Origin: Gnetum montanum
Taxonomy: Eukaryota; Streptophyta; Gnetopsida; Gnetales; Gnetaceae
Length of the DNA stretch: 64,000 nucleotides
Direction: 5' to 3'
Assembly: GCA_015680685.1 (NCBI GenBank)
Contig: MNCI01018178.1
Span: 495,696-559,695, forward strand
In this document: positions 22,660 to 34,837 of the stretch, in pieces
Layout of the letters: each line of letters begins with the position of its first letter
How positions within the stretch are numbered: position 1 is the stretch's first letter
Position numbers and translations under genes: made by a program
Notes under the pieces: model-generated
What the model was told of the DNA's origin: nothing
The model's database searches: none
The model's input: only the letters and a program-made list of their open reading frames with translations

Positions 22660-23960
22660 TGAAGACTTAAGTTATTATTCAAAGATCATGAATTACCATA
22701 CACTAGACATCCTAGATATGTTAGAACCTATGTGATGATACATAAGTTTTATTTTTGGCTTGGAATGAAAATTGATGTATCCACTTACATTAAAAATTAC
22801 CCAACTTACCAAACAATGAAGGCCGAACAAAATAAACCAAGTGGATTATTATAATCTTTGGAGACTCCAACATGGAAATGGAAAGACATTACCATGGATT
22901 TCATTGTGGGATTACTAGTAACCAAGAAAGGAAATGACTCAATCGTGGTGTTAGTTGATTGCATATCAAAGATGACTCATTTCATAGATTTGAAATATAC
23001 AAACATGGTTGAAGAGACAATTCAAAAATTTATATAAAAATTATTTCAGTTACCTGGGTGTTCAAAATCAATTACCTTTGATGGAGATCCTAAGTTTATC
23101 TTTGAATTTTAGTGAAATTTCTTCATGGAACTTGGTATATAACTAAAATTTAGTATGACATACCATCCAGAAATAAATGACCAAACAAAACGCATCAATC
23201 AAATACTTGAGGACATTTTGCTAAGCTACATTGAAAGTAGACCAAAAACATGGAAGAATTATTTGCATCTAGTTGAATTTTCCTTCAATAATAATTATTA
23301 AGGATTCATACATCAGACACCATTTGAATTTGTATATGGAATGAATTGTCATACACCACTAACTTGGGAAAACCCAACTTTAAGTGTGGAGTGGAAGGAA
23401 TAAGAAATGAAAATCATGGAAAATATCATTACAAGAGTTAAACAAAATTTGCAAGAAGCCAAGAATAAGTATAAGGGATATGCAAATCAACATTACCTTA
23501 AGAAGGGATTCCAAATTTGGGATCAAGTATTGTTGAGAGTAAAACCAACTAGGAGTTTCCTTAAGTTGGGAAAATATACTAAGTTAGCCCTAAGATACTA
23601 TGGGAATTTTGAAGTTTCAAAAGGAATTGGCAAAGTAGCCTATCAATTAATTCTTTTGGAAAATTTAAAGATTCATCCTATTTTCCACATGATTTTACTT
23701 AAAAAGTGCATCAGAATGATGTACCTTACATGCTAGATTGGAATACTTGATCCTTGAGATCCAATGTCAACTTTGAGATCAAACCAATCGTAATTAAGAA
23801 TCACATAATGAAGAAGCTTCATAATAAAACCATCAACAAAGTGCTCATCTAATGGTCAAACTATGATCAACAAACTCGGAAAAATAGGGAGTTTATTCTC
23901 AACACTTACCCTCAACTTTTTGATCATCATGATATTGAGTAACAAATTATATTTATTATT
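22660..23960 (+). pseudogene. Chromovirus integrase with chromodomain remnant
   Basis: Core motifs: WKWKDITMDFIVGLL (first Asp) at about 22,875, ITFDGDPKFIF (second Asp) near 23,072, YHPEINDQTKRIN near 23,165, where the catalytic Glu position reads Lys. The C-terminal domain is an open frame at 23,407-23,736 (KKGFQIWDQVLLRVKPT; GKVAYQLILLENLKIHPIFH). A chromodomain-like tail follows at about 23,788-23,940 (INKVLI, stop, WSNYDQQTRKNREFI, NTYPQLF). Chromodomains target such elements to heterochromatin. Confidence 0.8.
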
Positions 23961-24108
23961 AAGTGATAATTAGAAATTAATTCATATGTTTTATATGTAC
24001 AAATGATAATGATGATAATAATAAAGCTAAAAATGAGAAGCATAGCAAGGAAGTAATTACCAAATAGCTGGACATAGAGGAAGTGCTTGAGGACAAGCTA
24101 GATTCTTA

Positions 24109-24660
24109 AGGAGGGTAGATTGTAATGTCCCATCCCTTGTTAAAGAAAGAATTATATTCTTAAGCATGTAATAGCCTTTGAAATAAGGGGTTCCTTGATA
24201 TTAGGAGTTGTATCTATTTACAGTAACCCTCAGGAAAGGACTTATCCTATGACATTTAAGGCTAGCCTTATAGGTCATATCAGCATGGAGTTGCGGAGTG
24301 AGATTGGCAAGTGACGAGAGCTAGATTAAGTAGGACAAGAAGGGACTAGTCACCCCTTTGTTCTAATAGCCTAACCATGATGGCAATGCTAGATTGCCTC
24401 TAAAGTCCTAAGTGTCACAGGAAGATAATCTAGGGTCATTAATAGTGTACCAAATTATTCCATGAATAAAATTTACATTGTTTATTTTTCTTTTAATTTA
24501 GCATTCCCTTCATCATTATTTTCCAAGTTAAATGTGTGATTGAGTTATTTTCATGTGATATAATTATTTTATGCAACAAATGATCATATTTCATTAACAT
24601 CTAGAAATGAGATGTCACGATTATGCACTAATAATAATAGTACATAGAGGTCAATAGTCC
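24109..24660 (+). mobile_element. Polypurine tract and 3' LTR start of the chromovirus
   Basis: AAGGAGGGTAGAT ends at 24,120 and TGTAATGTCCCATCCC begins at 24,121, a common plant chromovirus LTR start. The LTR right edge is not determined because no second copy was found; 24,660 is only where the composition changes. Confidence 0.65.
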
Positions 24661-27320
24661 ATACATCAAGAATAATGTTAAAAAGTCATAAATGAAAAAA
24701 AAAGTCTAAGATAAGGATCAAATCTCCTAAATCTAGAAAAATATAAATCATAATTATATCAAAGATCCTTTAAGCACAAGGCCCAACAACTCTAGTAGCA
24801 AACTATAAATCTAAAATAACAAGGGTTAGCATAAAACTACATGAGATCCTTTGGCACCTTCCCTAATGGAACTGATGATAAGCATCTTGGATCTTGGGCT
24901 CGTGCATGGGGGTATTTCGACCTATAATCACAACTATTAGCATGCAAACTACACACATAAAATTAATTTGACATACATACATCTCAAACTAGAATCATTA
25001 CAAAAATTATAATAAAATCTAATCATCGCCATTGAGGAATTAGAAAGACTAACATACACTATTCTTAATGTAAAATATGTGATAAGTTAGATGTGTACTT
25101 GATCTAGATCCTAAGATAAATAAAACCACACCATGTTGGTGGGGCTTATTTATTAGTGAAAAATTCCTTTAATTTTTTTGTTGATAACTATTTGGGATTG
25201 GCAACATTGTGGGCCTTTATGTCTCATGACCTTGGGAGTCATAGGATGCAAAGGTGTTCTTCAAATAGGGTTTAGGTGCATGCTAGTCTCTAGTAACACC
25301 AAGACCTAGATACCTCCAAATAGACTTAGTGGTTATGAAACAAACTAAATGTAAGTATGTGTTTTCTATTATGAATGTCAAAATGATGAGGTTGTGTATG
25401 AAATTGTAATTAGCTTCCATAAAGAAATTTAGCTATCTTTGTCAAATATTGTGAGTTGTTTAAGGTTCCTCTTTTGTCAAGTCACTTAGTTTATATAGTT
25501 CCTATAGAACGTTACTTGTAATAAATAAAATTTTACAAAAACATTTGAGCACAATTCTGCCAATCTACTCCTAATTTCCCCATACAGAGAAAGTTCCATA
25601 ACAAAACTAGAAATAAAGTGAGATTCAATGGACTTAGAAACAGAACAAAAAGAAGGTAGATTTGTGTGAAATCTCAAATATTTAAGAAAGATAAATTAAC
25701 ATAAGAAAACACTTCACAATAAAGCTATTATAATTCAATCTAACTATGAATTGTCCAAACCCTATGAGCTGAATAAGCAATTTTGTAAAAGATAATTTTA
25801 TTACACTACCAAAAATTCTACATAAACAAAAAAGTATGAGATTCTATTTTGGCAAGTTAATAGTTGTTAAAATTTGCATTTAATAGAGCCTTCAAAAATT
25901 TTTAAAATTTTAGGATTGAAATACCAAGGCATTACACTTTAAGATGATGAAGCTATTTCATTTGTCTCAAAATACCAAATATTTTCCTAGATCCTCTATG
26001 CTCAAAACAAGCAATTTTGTTAAGACATTACTATTAAATTACTCCATAATTTTTTCAACAATATAAGCTCTTTTATGGAAAATCTTAATAGAAGTCTAAT
26101 ATTATGCAAAAATAGAGCTATAAGAGCAACTTAGAAAAAATCCCAAAATTAAATGCCAAGCATGATACTGTCTAAACCATTAGCTAGGTAACTTAAACAA
26201 AATGGAAAGAAATGAAATCACAAGATTAAAACAAAGGAGCTGAATTGATGCCTTTAGCAAGCCATGCTTTTACAATCTTCAATATTTCTTCTGAGTATGT
26301 TGCTTCTAATTTCCCACCTTTAAATTATACCTTTGAAGGCCCTTTTATAGTGACCTTAGGATAGTTACAATAATCATGAGTAGTTAAGAATATTACAAAT
26401 ATCTAGGAATATTAATTTATAACCACCTTAGAAGTTTAGCTTCCATAAGAAGTTATTAGAAATTTGAGCTATGGTTGCCAAGTGTTTTCTTAGTAACCAA
26501 TACTATGGATATTACCATAGGAAGTTACAAAAATTAGAGAAATACATGTCAAAGTTGGCAGGTATCCTATGAGTAATTACAACCTTACAAATATCAAGGG
26601 GATATAGTTGTAACTTCCATAGAAGTTATAATTTTTTGAAAAATTTTAATGCTACAGAAAATAAAGGTATATTTGCCACATGTCTATTAATTTCCTCCCT
26701 TGTAATTTTTGGAAGATATGTTATATGTAGCATATCTCATGGAGTGAAATTATATCCTATCATGAGGTTGTGCTAAAATTTTCTCTTTCTAGTCACAGAG
26801 GTTTTTTCTTTTTTAAAAAAATAAATGCTAAGTAGTTTTCATTTGGTAAAGGTAGATCGAAGGATCAAAAATAAAAGAACCGTTTAAAACTATACTTCAA
26901 TAGAGAAGATTCGGGATCATGGCACCAAGCTGCAACCGCTAACACTTCAACAATTTCCATGAACTTGTGTATTACTTTGATTTTCTTCTTCTCTACATAG
27001 CACTGTGCATGCTGCTCTGCACTTTGCTACGCTTGCTTTTGAAATTGTAGGCCACGACCTCTAGAATGAAGTTCTCTACATAGTGCCATGTGGTGAGCTC
27101 AATGTTCTTTAGCCCTCTTTCTTAGCAATTGCTCCTAGATCCTCCACCATTACGGTCTCGTGGTTATGCTTTCATCTACCATGACTACCTACACCATCAC
27201 CATTTAAGATTCAGGGTTATTGTTGTCTACCTATTTCAAACATAAAATGAGGGTTTTGCAGATTGTCGTGTTGCATCTTGAACGTCGTTTAGGGAGAAAG
27301 TGGTAGCTATGGTGACTCGT
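24661..27320 (-). other. AT-rich region with a likely minus-strand LTR promoter
   Basis: No coding similarity. TATAAAAG on the minus strand (26,342-26,349), preceded upstream (26,380-26,700 in plus coordinates) by repeated CCATAGAAGTTA-like words, has the look of an old LTR U3. Low-complexity frames at 25,486-25,677 and elsewhere are not convincing. 26,880-27,320 is somewhat less AT-rich and may belong to a leader downstream of the LTR at 27,345. Confidence 0.35.
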
Positions 27321-27344
27321 GCTAAGAGGGCTCTAATTTGATGC

Positions 27345-28388
27345 TGACAATGTCCATACCATACACAGTGAAACACACGAATGAGCTACTCCACTATTTT
27401 CTTAACACCCAAGGATTTATATCCTTACCACTTCCAAAGAGCAGATCTGTCATGACCTTGATAGCAATGACCCTCAAACCATAGTCATGGTTTGGTTTTC
27501 ATAATAAAAATTTCTACATAAATCTATAACAAAAATTCATTATGGTGGTTATTGTTGTTATTTTTTTTATTCTAAGATGAATGCTTATCTTGGATTTCTC
27601 CTTTTTTTTTTGTTTCAATTCTGCTACAGTTTCACAACCACTTCATTGGTATTATGTCATCTTTTTCATAGTTCCAAGGATTAGCATAGAACACTAGTTT
27701 TACAGAGCTTCTCTTTACTGAGTTATAGGAACTATGTATAGTTTCAATTGGATACTAGGACCTTGAATGCTTTTATTTTTATATATATTAATCTTCTCTT
27801 AAAGCACATTGGTTTGGCCTATCTTTCTTAGCTATTGTTATTATTTGAGCAACCCTACTAACTATGAATGATCTCGAGTAGAAGAATCTTTAACATTTTC
27901 TCTATTGCTTAAAGGCTAGAGCATTTTTGAAATGCTGAAATATCAACAAAAACTTAATAGGCTTGTGCAGAACCATCTTGTCTAGGGAATAAAATACCTT
28001 GTGCATTCCACCAGTTTGATGATGTTTACAGACATGAATTCCGATGTGAAATCTCATAACATTTACACTAGAAAAATACCAATTTTACAACCTTTGGCTT
28101 GCAATTAAGCTTTTACAAATTCCATAATTGATACCCTTGGTTTTTGACCTTGAAATTATGGACACTTAAGCTAGAATTATTACACTTGAAAGTATTTTCT
28201 ATTCATTTTCCTTTCTACAATGTTCATGATTCAATCATGCTTCGTATTATTGACCTTTTTTTAATAAGTAATCCAACTCTTTGTATGCTAGTAGATTATC
28301 TTCCACTCACTAGTAATAATTAATTTGCCCAATGCTATCTCATCAATCATCTTGAAAAACTGCTTCATCAAATGACATATATGTGACA
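27345..28388 (-). repeat. Left LTR of the minus-strand gypsy element
   Basis: It aligns along its whole length with 34,442-34,837 plus 39,212-39,946, i.e. with the right LTR once the Penelope-like insertion is removed. Plus-strand edges are TGACAATGTCC on the left and TATATGTGACA on the right, so the LTR reads TGTCACATATA...TTGTCA on the minus strand. The left flank (GGGCTCTAATTTGATGC) looks like a degraded tRNA-Met primer site, hinting that another element body may have followed here. Confidence 0.85.
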
Positions 28389-28420
28389 ACATTTCTTACA
28401 TCCCTCTTTTTTTTTTTATT
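28389..28420 (-). promoter_or_regulatory. Polypurine tract of the minus-strand gypsy element
   Basis: On the minus strand a run of A ending in GAGGGATGTAAGAAATG precedes the LTR start TGTCACATATA, as expected for the 3' LTR. Confidence 0.55.
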
Positions 28421-28599
28421 TACACCTTAGCTGAGAAACATAAATTTTATTGGAAACATTTTCTTTTTACATAGAAAATAGAAATATTTTTTAAGAAAAA
28501 CTTCCATCAAACTTAAGGTTTAATGGAATAAAAACACCACTTCTAATAAAACTTAGGAAACTGTACAAACAAATATTTACACAAACTTTTCAGTGGGTG

Positions 28600-29110
28600 G
28601 AAAGAGAATAGTTAAAGTAATTCTTTTATGAATTCTCAAATTGTGAGTCCTTTCATATGTAACTTTAGTAGTGATGAATGCTTTTCTTTCCTCTTCTTAC
28701 CTAGTTAAAGCCTCAACTTGGTCTTCATCCTTGTCTTCAACAACTATCTTTGTCTCTTTCTAATCCAATTCTTTGGCTACTGATTGTTAAGGTTCTTCCC
28801 AATTAGTTGCTTCAATGTCTTGAGACATGGAAGCCTTTCCCCAAGAATCATCTTTATTAGACTCTCCTTAGTATTTGACTTCAGTCGTGCATTCATGGAA
28901 GCTTTTCCAAACATTGGAATGGTTAGAGAGTTTACTAGTGAGGAATCTAAACTCAATTAAAAGCCAAAATAAGAAAGAGCTTTCACTAGATGTTCCATGG
29001 ACGATTGCCTTACAATACGCTCTCAAGACATACTCTGGGCAACATCCCATAACATATGGGATAAAAGGCCTTCTTACTACCATCTCTCCAAGAATAATCT
29101 TTCTACCTCA
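28600..29110 (-). pseudogene. Unassigned reading-frame remnant between integrase and 3' LTR
   Basis: A minus-strand frame from about 29,110 down to 28,760 with few stops: MVVRRPFIPYVMGCC near the start and an acidic tail (VVEDKDEDQVEAL). It lies between the integrase and the 3' LTR, the position of third ORFs in some gypsy groups. I do not recognise a family. Confidence 0.3.
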
Positions 29111-29389
29111 CACTTTAACACTTTACTAGTTTTTCTTACTCAAGCATTGAATTGAGAAATGATGTATTTCCAAGCAATTCACATCTCCTTATAAAGTATA
29201 AGGTAGATTCGAAATTTCCACCAATTCCACTAACCAACTGTGCCATTTAGCCAAAACTTATTTAATTTCCATCATTCATACAGTTGCCTAATTTAAATTC
29301 CACTATTTGATTGTTGAAATTAATTCATTACTATGTAGTTATCTAAACCATCATTCCCACTTACACACATCATAAATAGTGATTATTTG

Positions 29390-29690
29390 AGATAATATAA
29401 ATTTAATATTTAAACTAACACTTTCAATTAAATATTTTTAAACTAATACTCTAATGTATACATATTTTATAATATTATATATACTTGCCTAAACATATGT
29501 ATAAGATATACATACATATATTATGAGTAGAGATTATAGAAATATGCATATATATTATTTATTATATATATCATAACTAAGTATATATACATTAAATCTT
29601 ATATATAAAAGTTTATTACTTACGATTATGTATACTTAATATCATTATAGTTACATACATACATACACATACTATTGATGTGTAAATTTT
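29390..29690. repeat. TA-rich low-complexity tract
   Basis: ATATATAC, TATATTA and CATACATACATACAC words dominate. No gene. Confidence 0.7.
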
Positions 29691-29934
29691 GGACACACCA
29701 ACACCTATGAAAATTCATTTTAGGAGACTATCGCTCAAATCGCCTCCTGTATGGGTACTGGAAAAGGCTATGTGACAAAACAATTATAATAATATCTTAA
29801 ACAAAATATTGAAAACTTAAATTAATTTTAGGAGGTTATGTTATCTAGTAAAATAACTAAAATCAAAATTAAATATTTGTACAATTTTAGAGGATAAACA
29901 ATTCAAAACAAAAATTCAAATTTTATGTGGTCGC

Positions 29935-30765
29935 TTGTTGCTGCTGCGGGTCTATTCTGGATGCTAACACAATGCTGCTCGTAGCCACTAGTTAACGAGG
30001 AAAAAGGAAAATGGATCCCGCGTTTGTCCGAGAGAGAAATGTGACTGTTAACGTCACCGAAACGTAGAGGTTCTCTGTCACCTCCACCACCGTCGCTTGC
30101 TCACCGTCTCGAATGTGTCGTTTGCTTGTGAAGAAGGAAGCCATTATTGGCCACCTTTGATGAATGCTTTCTTACTTGTCTCTGACGCGTGCAGATGCGT
30201 TAGCCACCACTGTCAAGCGTTGGTCGCCTACCGTCGTCAGATAAGAAGCTCTGCCCCTGCACGTGAAAGACTGTCGTGCTTCCCTGCCGTCGTTTGGGCA
30301 AAAGAGAAGGAGAAAAGAAGCTGCCGTAGGAGACTCACCGTAGACCGTCCCATGCTTCACCATCCTCTGACTTGCCACTGCCCACCAAGAAAACTACTGC
30401 CACTTGGTTTCACGGATGCTGCTACACATCTGTTGGGAGAGGGCATCTGCTACACACGCGTTTCTGTACCCGTCGTTTCTAGCACCGCCATCTGCGTATT
30501 TGCTTTTTTATTAAAGAAAGGAAGGGAGGTCCTGTTGGTGCCGCTCCAGCACCGTGTCAAGTGCCTGACGCGCTGCGGATGTCTGCGTCACCGCTTGTCG
30601 CGCGCACGTTTCTGCCGGCTATTGTTATCTCCTCAGAGTCTCATGCGTCGTCCCTTGCAAACTGCGGAAGAATAAACCACCGTCAACCGCCAACTACCGT
30701 CACTTGCCATCAACATCATCAACCGTCAACTTCAACACAAAGCACTCTTCTTTTAAACTATCTTT
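29935..30765. other. GC- and CpG-rich island with an open frame of unknown meaning
   Basis: Sharply richer in G, C and CpG than the AT-rich, CpG-poor flanks. Words such as CCGTCG, CACCGTC and TGCCGTC recur. A plus-strand frame of 192 codons (30,097-30,675) is Cys/Arg/Leu-rich and shows no known domain, so I do not call it a gene. The island lies between integrase and 3' LTR of the minus-strand gypsy element and may be a later insertion, a piece of a less mutated repeat, or an unmethylated regulatory stretch. Confidence 0.5.
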
Positions 30766-31635
30766 CTTATGGAAAAATGTTCCTTGTGGCTAACAATAGT
30801 TCCTCATCATAAGTGTTTATGGGCCATAGTTCTCTTAATCATATTTTTCATCTAGTTCAGATTTCTTCTTTAAACAATGCCATGTATTTATGCCATGCCC
30901 TCTTTTCTTTCTGAAATTATTACCTTTCTTATTTTATATTTCAAATTTTCAAAGTCTACATATTTACTACATTTATTTTTATCATGCTTCTTCAATCTAC
31001 TTTTATTTGAGATAAGGTATACCATAAGTATACCATAGCATATATCCTAAGATTTTGTTTACAACCTTTGGCTTTGTCTAGAGATTTGTCTATGGGGGTA
31101 AGAATTGCCAAATATTAATTATAATCAAATCACTACCATAACTTCTACCAAAATGTAGTCATATATTTGTTGTCTTTTTTTCTTCCTATGCTACAAGAAA
31201 TTCTAATTAATTTCATAAGCTCTTTGAAAAATGTTTTGCCACCTTTTAAAAGAAAAACATGAAATAAATAAGGTCATCTTAGCAACTCTATTTACCATAA
31301 GGATGCAAGTTTTAGGAATACTAATGATAAAATTTATGATGATGATGATGAATGCTAAAATTTATGTTGATGTCACCCTTGATCTCTCTAGAATTGGAAT
31401 TGGTTGGCACAAGCCTACATTCATAGCAACTATTGATCAAGGCCCCATGCCTAGCATGGGTGAGGTTGACCTCAACACATACATACATATATACATATAT
31501 ATTACTATATCATGTACACATATTACTTTATATATACATATTTAAGTTATGGGCATTTGCCCAAAATAATGTTTTATATGTAAAACATTATACAGAACCT
31601 GCAACTCTATCCCACTTAATGTTGATAACTTGTAA
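30766..31635. other. AT-rich spacer downstream of the gypsy integrase
   Basis: No coding similarity; an AC/AT microsatellite-like tract lies at about 31,478-31,550. Confidence 0.4.
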
Positions 31636-31639
31636 GTAT

Positions 31640-32560
31640 CATCTAATAATTGTTTCTTGATCTAAAATGGGCCAGTCCATATTGCTAAAAACTTATTTGG
31701 CTTCTTCATATTCTATAATAATACAGTATCACATACTTTAAAAGTTCTTTTCAAAACCTTTCTATTAAACCACCTTTTAACTTGACAAACATTTTTTAAT
31801 AAATTATCCTTAGCTATATCTATTTCAATTTTTCTTTTGATGAGCAAGGTCATGAAACTTCTATCTTTATCATTTTTCTCACTATATTTGTGCATAAAAT
31901 TTAATGTTGAACTTGTAATCTTGTTCGTAATTCTTGCAAGCAAATCATAGACTAAGTTTTAAATTGATGTTCCAATAGCCTTCTTAAATTTGGTATGATC
32001 AATCCATGATGCAGATTACAAGTAATCAATCCAATTTCCTAGATTCCATCAATCAACTTTTTAATGTAGGAAATAAGCTTTGTATTTGTAGATTCAGTTA
32101 AGCCATTTAATTGAGGATAATAATTTGAAGAAAAAAATAGAAAGATGGATATTTCTGATTCCCATGTTATAAATTCTTCAAATTCAAAATCACGTCCATT
32201 ATCAAATGCCAACACTTTAGGTAGACCAAAACAACTTAGAATCTGATTTCTAAGAACTTAAACACGTCTGATGCTAAACATTTTCTTAGAGTCTTTACTT
32301 CAAACCAATTGGTAAAGTAATCAATAATTATGAGAATAAACTTATGTTTAGCTCTCGAAGGAGTAATTGTACCAATAAAATCTAAGCCCCATTGTTGAAA
32401 TGGTCTATTCACAATTATCAGTTTTAAGGGAGCTCTAGCTCTTTTGATTTTTGATCCATGAATCTCACATTTGAACATCTTTGAGTTTTCAAACTAATAT
32501 CTTGATATATACTAGGCCAATAAAAACCATAGTAGAGTATATATTGCATAGTAGACTTAG
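31640..32560 (-). pseudogene. Gypsy integrase remnant
   Basis: The core begins in the frame 32,478-32,236 (PFQQWGLDFIGTITPSRAKH; IIIDYFTNWFEVKTL). The C-terminal region is in the frame 31,943-31,713 (RSFMTLLIKRKIEIDIAK; VKRWFNRKV) and continues to about 31,640 with a W-GPF-like motif. Stops and shifts separate the parts. Confidence 0.8.
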
Positions 32561-33380
32561 GGGACTCATAGAATAAATTAGAATAATCATGGAACTATTC
32601 TAAAATGCTCATTGTGAACACATTCTAACAAAACCCCTCTAAAATACTTTCTATATAAGATTCCATCTTTAACCACAAATTTATTTATTTTTTTGAAGAA
32701 AGCTCTCTTTTAACTTGCAATTAGATTATTCAGAACCTTTTGTGTATCAAGGAATTCTAGAATTTCATTATACCAATTTCTCTCATGAGTCTTAAGTACA
32801 CATACTTCATCTTTTCTAGCCATTAATTTGGTTGATCCCATTCCTTTAATGGTTTTGCATATTTCCAATGAAAATATGAAACCTTGAAGCTTTATAAGTT
32901 GCTTACCTCTTTTCAATCCATTTTCATTCTAAGCTAAGAATTGTTTAACCATAGGCTCTATTAGCATAATATGAACTAATGAGCTTTCTAAGTAATATTT
33001 GAAATGTTGAAGTGCCTTAATAACTACGAATGCTTGTTTCTCTAGGTCTAAATAATTTAGATCTAAACCTTTCAATTGAAACCCAAAAAATCCAATTGGT
33101 TCATCTTGACCTTCATCTTTTTAAGGTAAAATAGCAGCAATTCAATCATTTGAAGCAAAAGCATATAACCAAAAATCTTCTTTCAATTTTGGTTTTACCA
33201 AGTAAGGAGCTTCTTGGATGGATTTTTTAATTTTTACTAAGGCTCTCTCTAATTCTAGTTTTTTCTCTACTAGGACGTCTTTCTTTAGCATATGCATCAA
33301 AGGTTAGTAATTTCAGTGAGTCCATGGATAAATTTCTTAATGAAATTTATCTTTCCAAAGAAAGATCTCAAAGACTTTTT
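32561..33380 (-). pseudogene. Gypsy RNase H remnant
   Basis: A minus-strand segment at about 32,940-33,130 reads EPIGFFGFQLKGLDLNYLDL, then EKQAFVVIKALQHFKYYL, the RNase H pattern of Ty3/gypsy elements. The remainder down to 32,561, including the 68-codon frame 32,916-32,710, would correspond to the end of RNase H and the connection to integrase and is heavily decayed. Confidence 0.7.
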
Positions 33381-33399
33381 ACTTGTAGGATGCTTGATA

Positions 33400-34180
33400 T
33401 TTTGTACTACATAAATTTAGGAGTTATCTATAGCAATTTCTTCTTGACAAATTACATAACCTAGTAAACTTCCAAATTTAACCTCAAATATACATTTCTT
33501 AAGATTTAATGAAATAACATTCAAAAACTTGTTGAAGATGATCAATATGATCTTCCTTCCTTTTTGAAAAGATGATGATATCATCCAAATAAACAACAAT
33601 GAACTTGTCTATTAAACGTTTAAAGGCTAAATTCATTGCTCTTTGAAAAGTAGCTTCAGCATTTAACAATCCAAATGGCATTTTTTGGTTAGAAAAAGTT
33701 CCTCAATTGGTGATAATGTTGTTTTATATCTGTCACCCTTATCTACCATAATTTGATTATAGTCTGAAAAACTATCTATGAAAGAATATACTTGACAACC
33801 TTATACTTTGATCAACATTTCATCAATTCTAGGAAGTGGGTATTTATCTTTTTTAGAGGCTTCATTCGAATTTCTGAAATCCACACAAAGCCTAATATCA
33901 CCATTCTCTTTTCCTACTAGAATAAGATTAGCAAGCCATGTTGAATATCAAATTGGGTGTATAATTTTGGCTTACAATAACTTCTTGATCTTAGCTTCCA
34001 TAGTTCAAATGATGGATTAAACTTCATTTGTTTTTGTTTAATTGTCTTCTAGCCTTTTATTAAACGAATTTAATGTGTTATCACATTTGGTCAAAAATTT
34101 TTAAGTTCATCATAAGACAAAGCAAAATTTTTTACAATATTTTTTAGGAGTAATGATAAATTTTTCTTGAAAACTAAATC
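33400..34180 (-). pseudogene. Gypsy reverse transcriptase remnant
   Basis: Frames at 33,681-33,499 (MPFGLLNAEATFQRAMN; KFIVVYLDDIIIFSKRKEDH, catalytic YLDD intact) and overlapping 33,599-33,417. Upstream, decayed fingers motifs (DIRLCVDFRNSNEA; YPLPRIDEM) can be read at about 33,780-33,900. Only about 0.26 kb separate this from the 5' LTR, so gag and protease are missing from this copy. Confidence 0.82.
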
Positions 34181-34441
34181 CTTTTCCTTTGTGAAATTTA
34201 ACATCTTTGGTATCTCAGTAGATCCAAAATTCACTACTTCATAAGCTTGATTATTTGGATTCTATATATCTTTTCCAATAAGTCAATTTCTGCTAAATTC
34301 ATGTTCATAATTAATCACCTTTTTGGGAATAGAATTTATCTTAAACCTTAACATTGTGTTAGGTATGATTTGACTTTTGATTTCTTGTTGATTTCTTAAG
34401 AATCTAAGCAATTGATCATCACCTTCAAGCATCATACACAA

Positions 34442-34837
34442 TGACAACATCCATACCATGCATGGTGAAACACACAAATAAGCTACTTTGCTGTAATTTT
34501 AACCCCTATGAGCACACTTGGTTAAACCAAGGGTTTCTATCCTTACTACTTCCAAGAGTAGATTCGTCATTACCTTCACAGTAGTGAAGCTCAAATTGTA
34601 GCAATGGTTTAGTTTCCATAAAAGAAATTTTGCATAAATCAATAATAAATATTCATTACTACCCTTTTTTTTATTCCAATTCTGTTATGGTTTCATAGCC
34701 ACTTCATTGGTATTATTTTATCTTTTTCATAGGTTCAAGGAACAGCACAGAACACTAGTTTTATAGAGCTTCTCTTTACTGAGTTGTAGGAACTGTGTAC
34801 AATTTCTATCAAATACTAGGACCTTGAATAGTTTTAA
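34442..34837 (-). repeat. Right LTR of the minus-strand gypsy element, inner part
   Basis: Matches 27,345-27,770 of the left LTR. It stops at GACCTTGAATAGTTTTAATTT, where the Penelope-like element begins; the LTR resumes at 39,212. Confidence 0.85.

Noticed and set aside
30097-30675. 192-codon plus-strand frame in the CpG-rich island
   Set aside because: Composition follows repeated CCGTC-like words; no domain, no splice or promoter context. Kept only as a composition finding.
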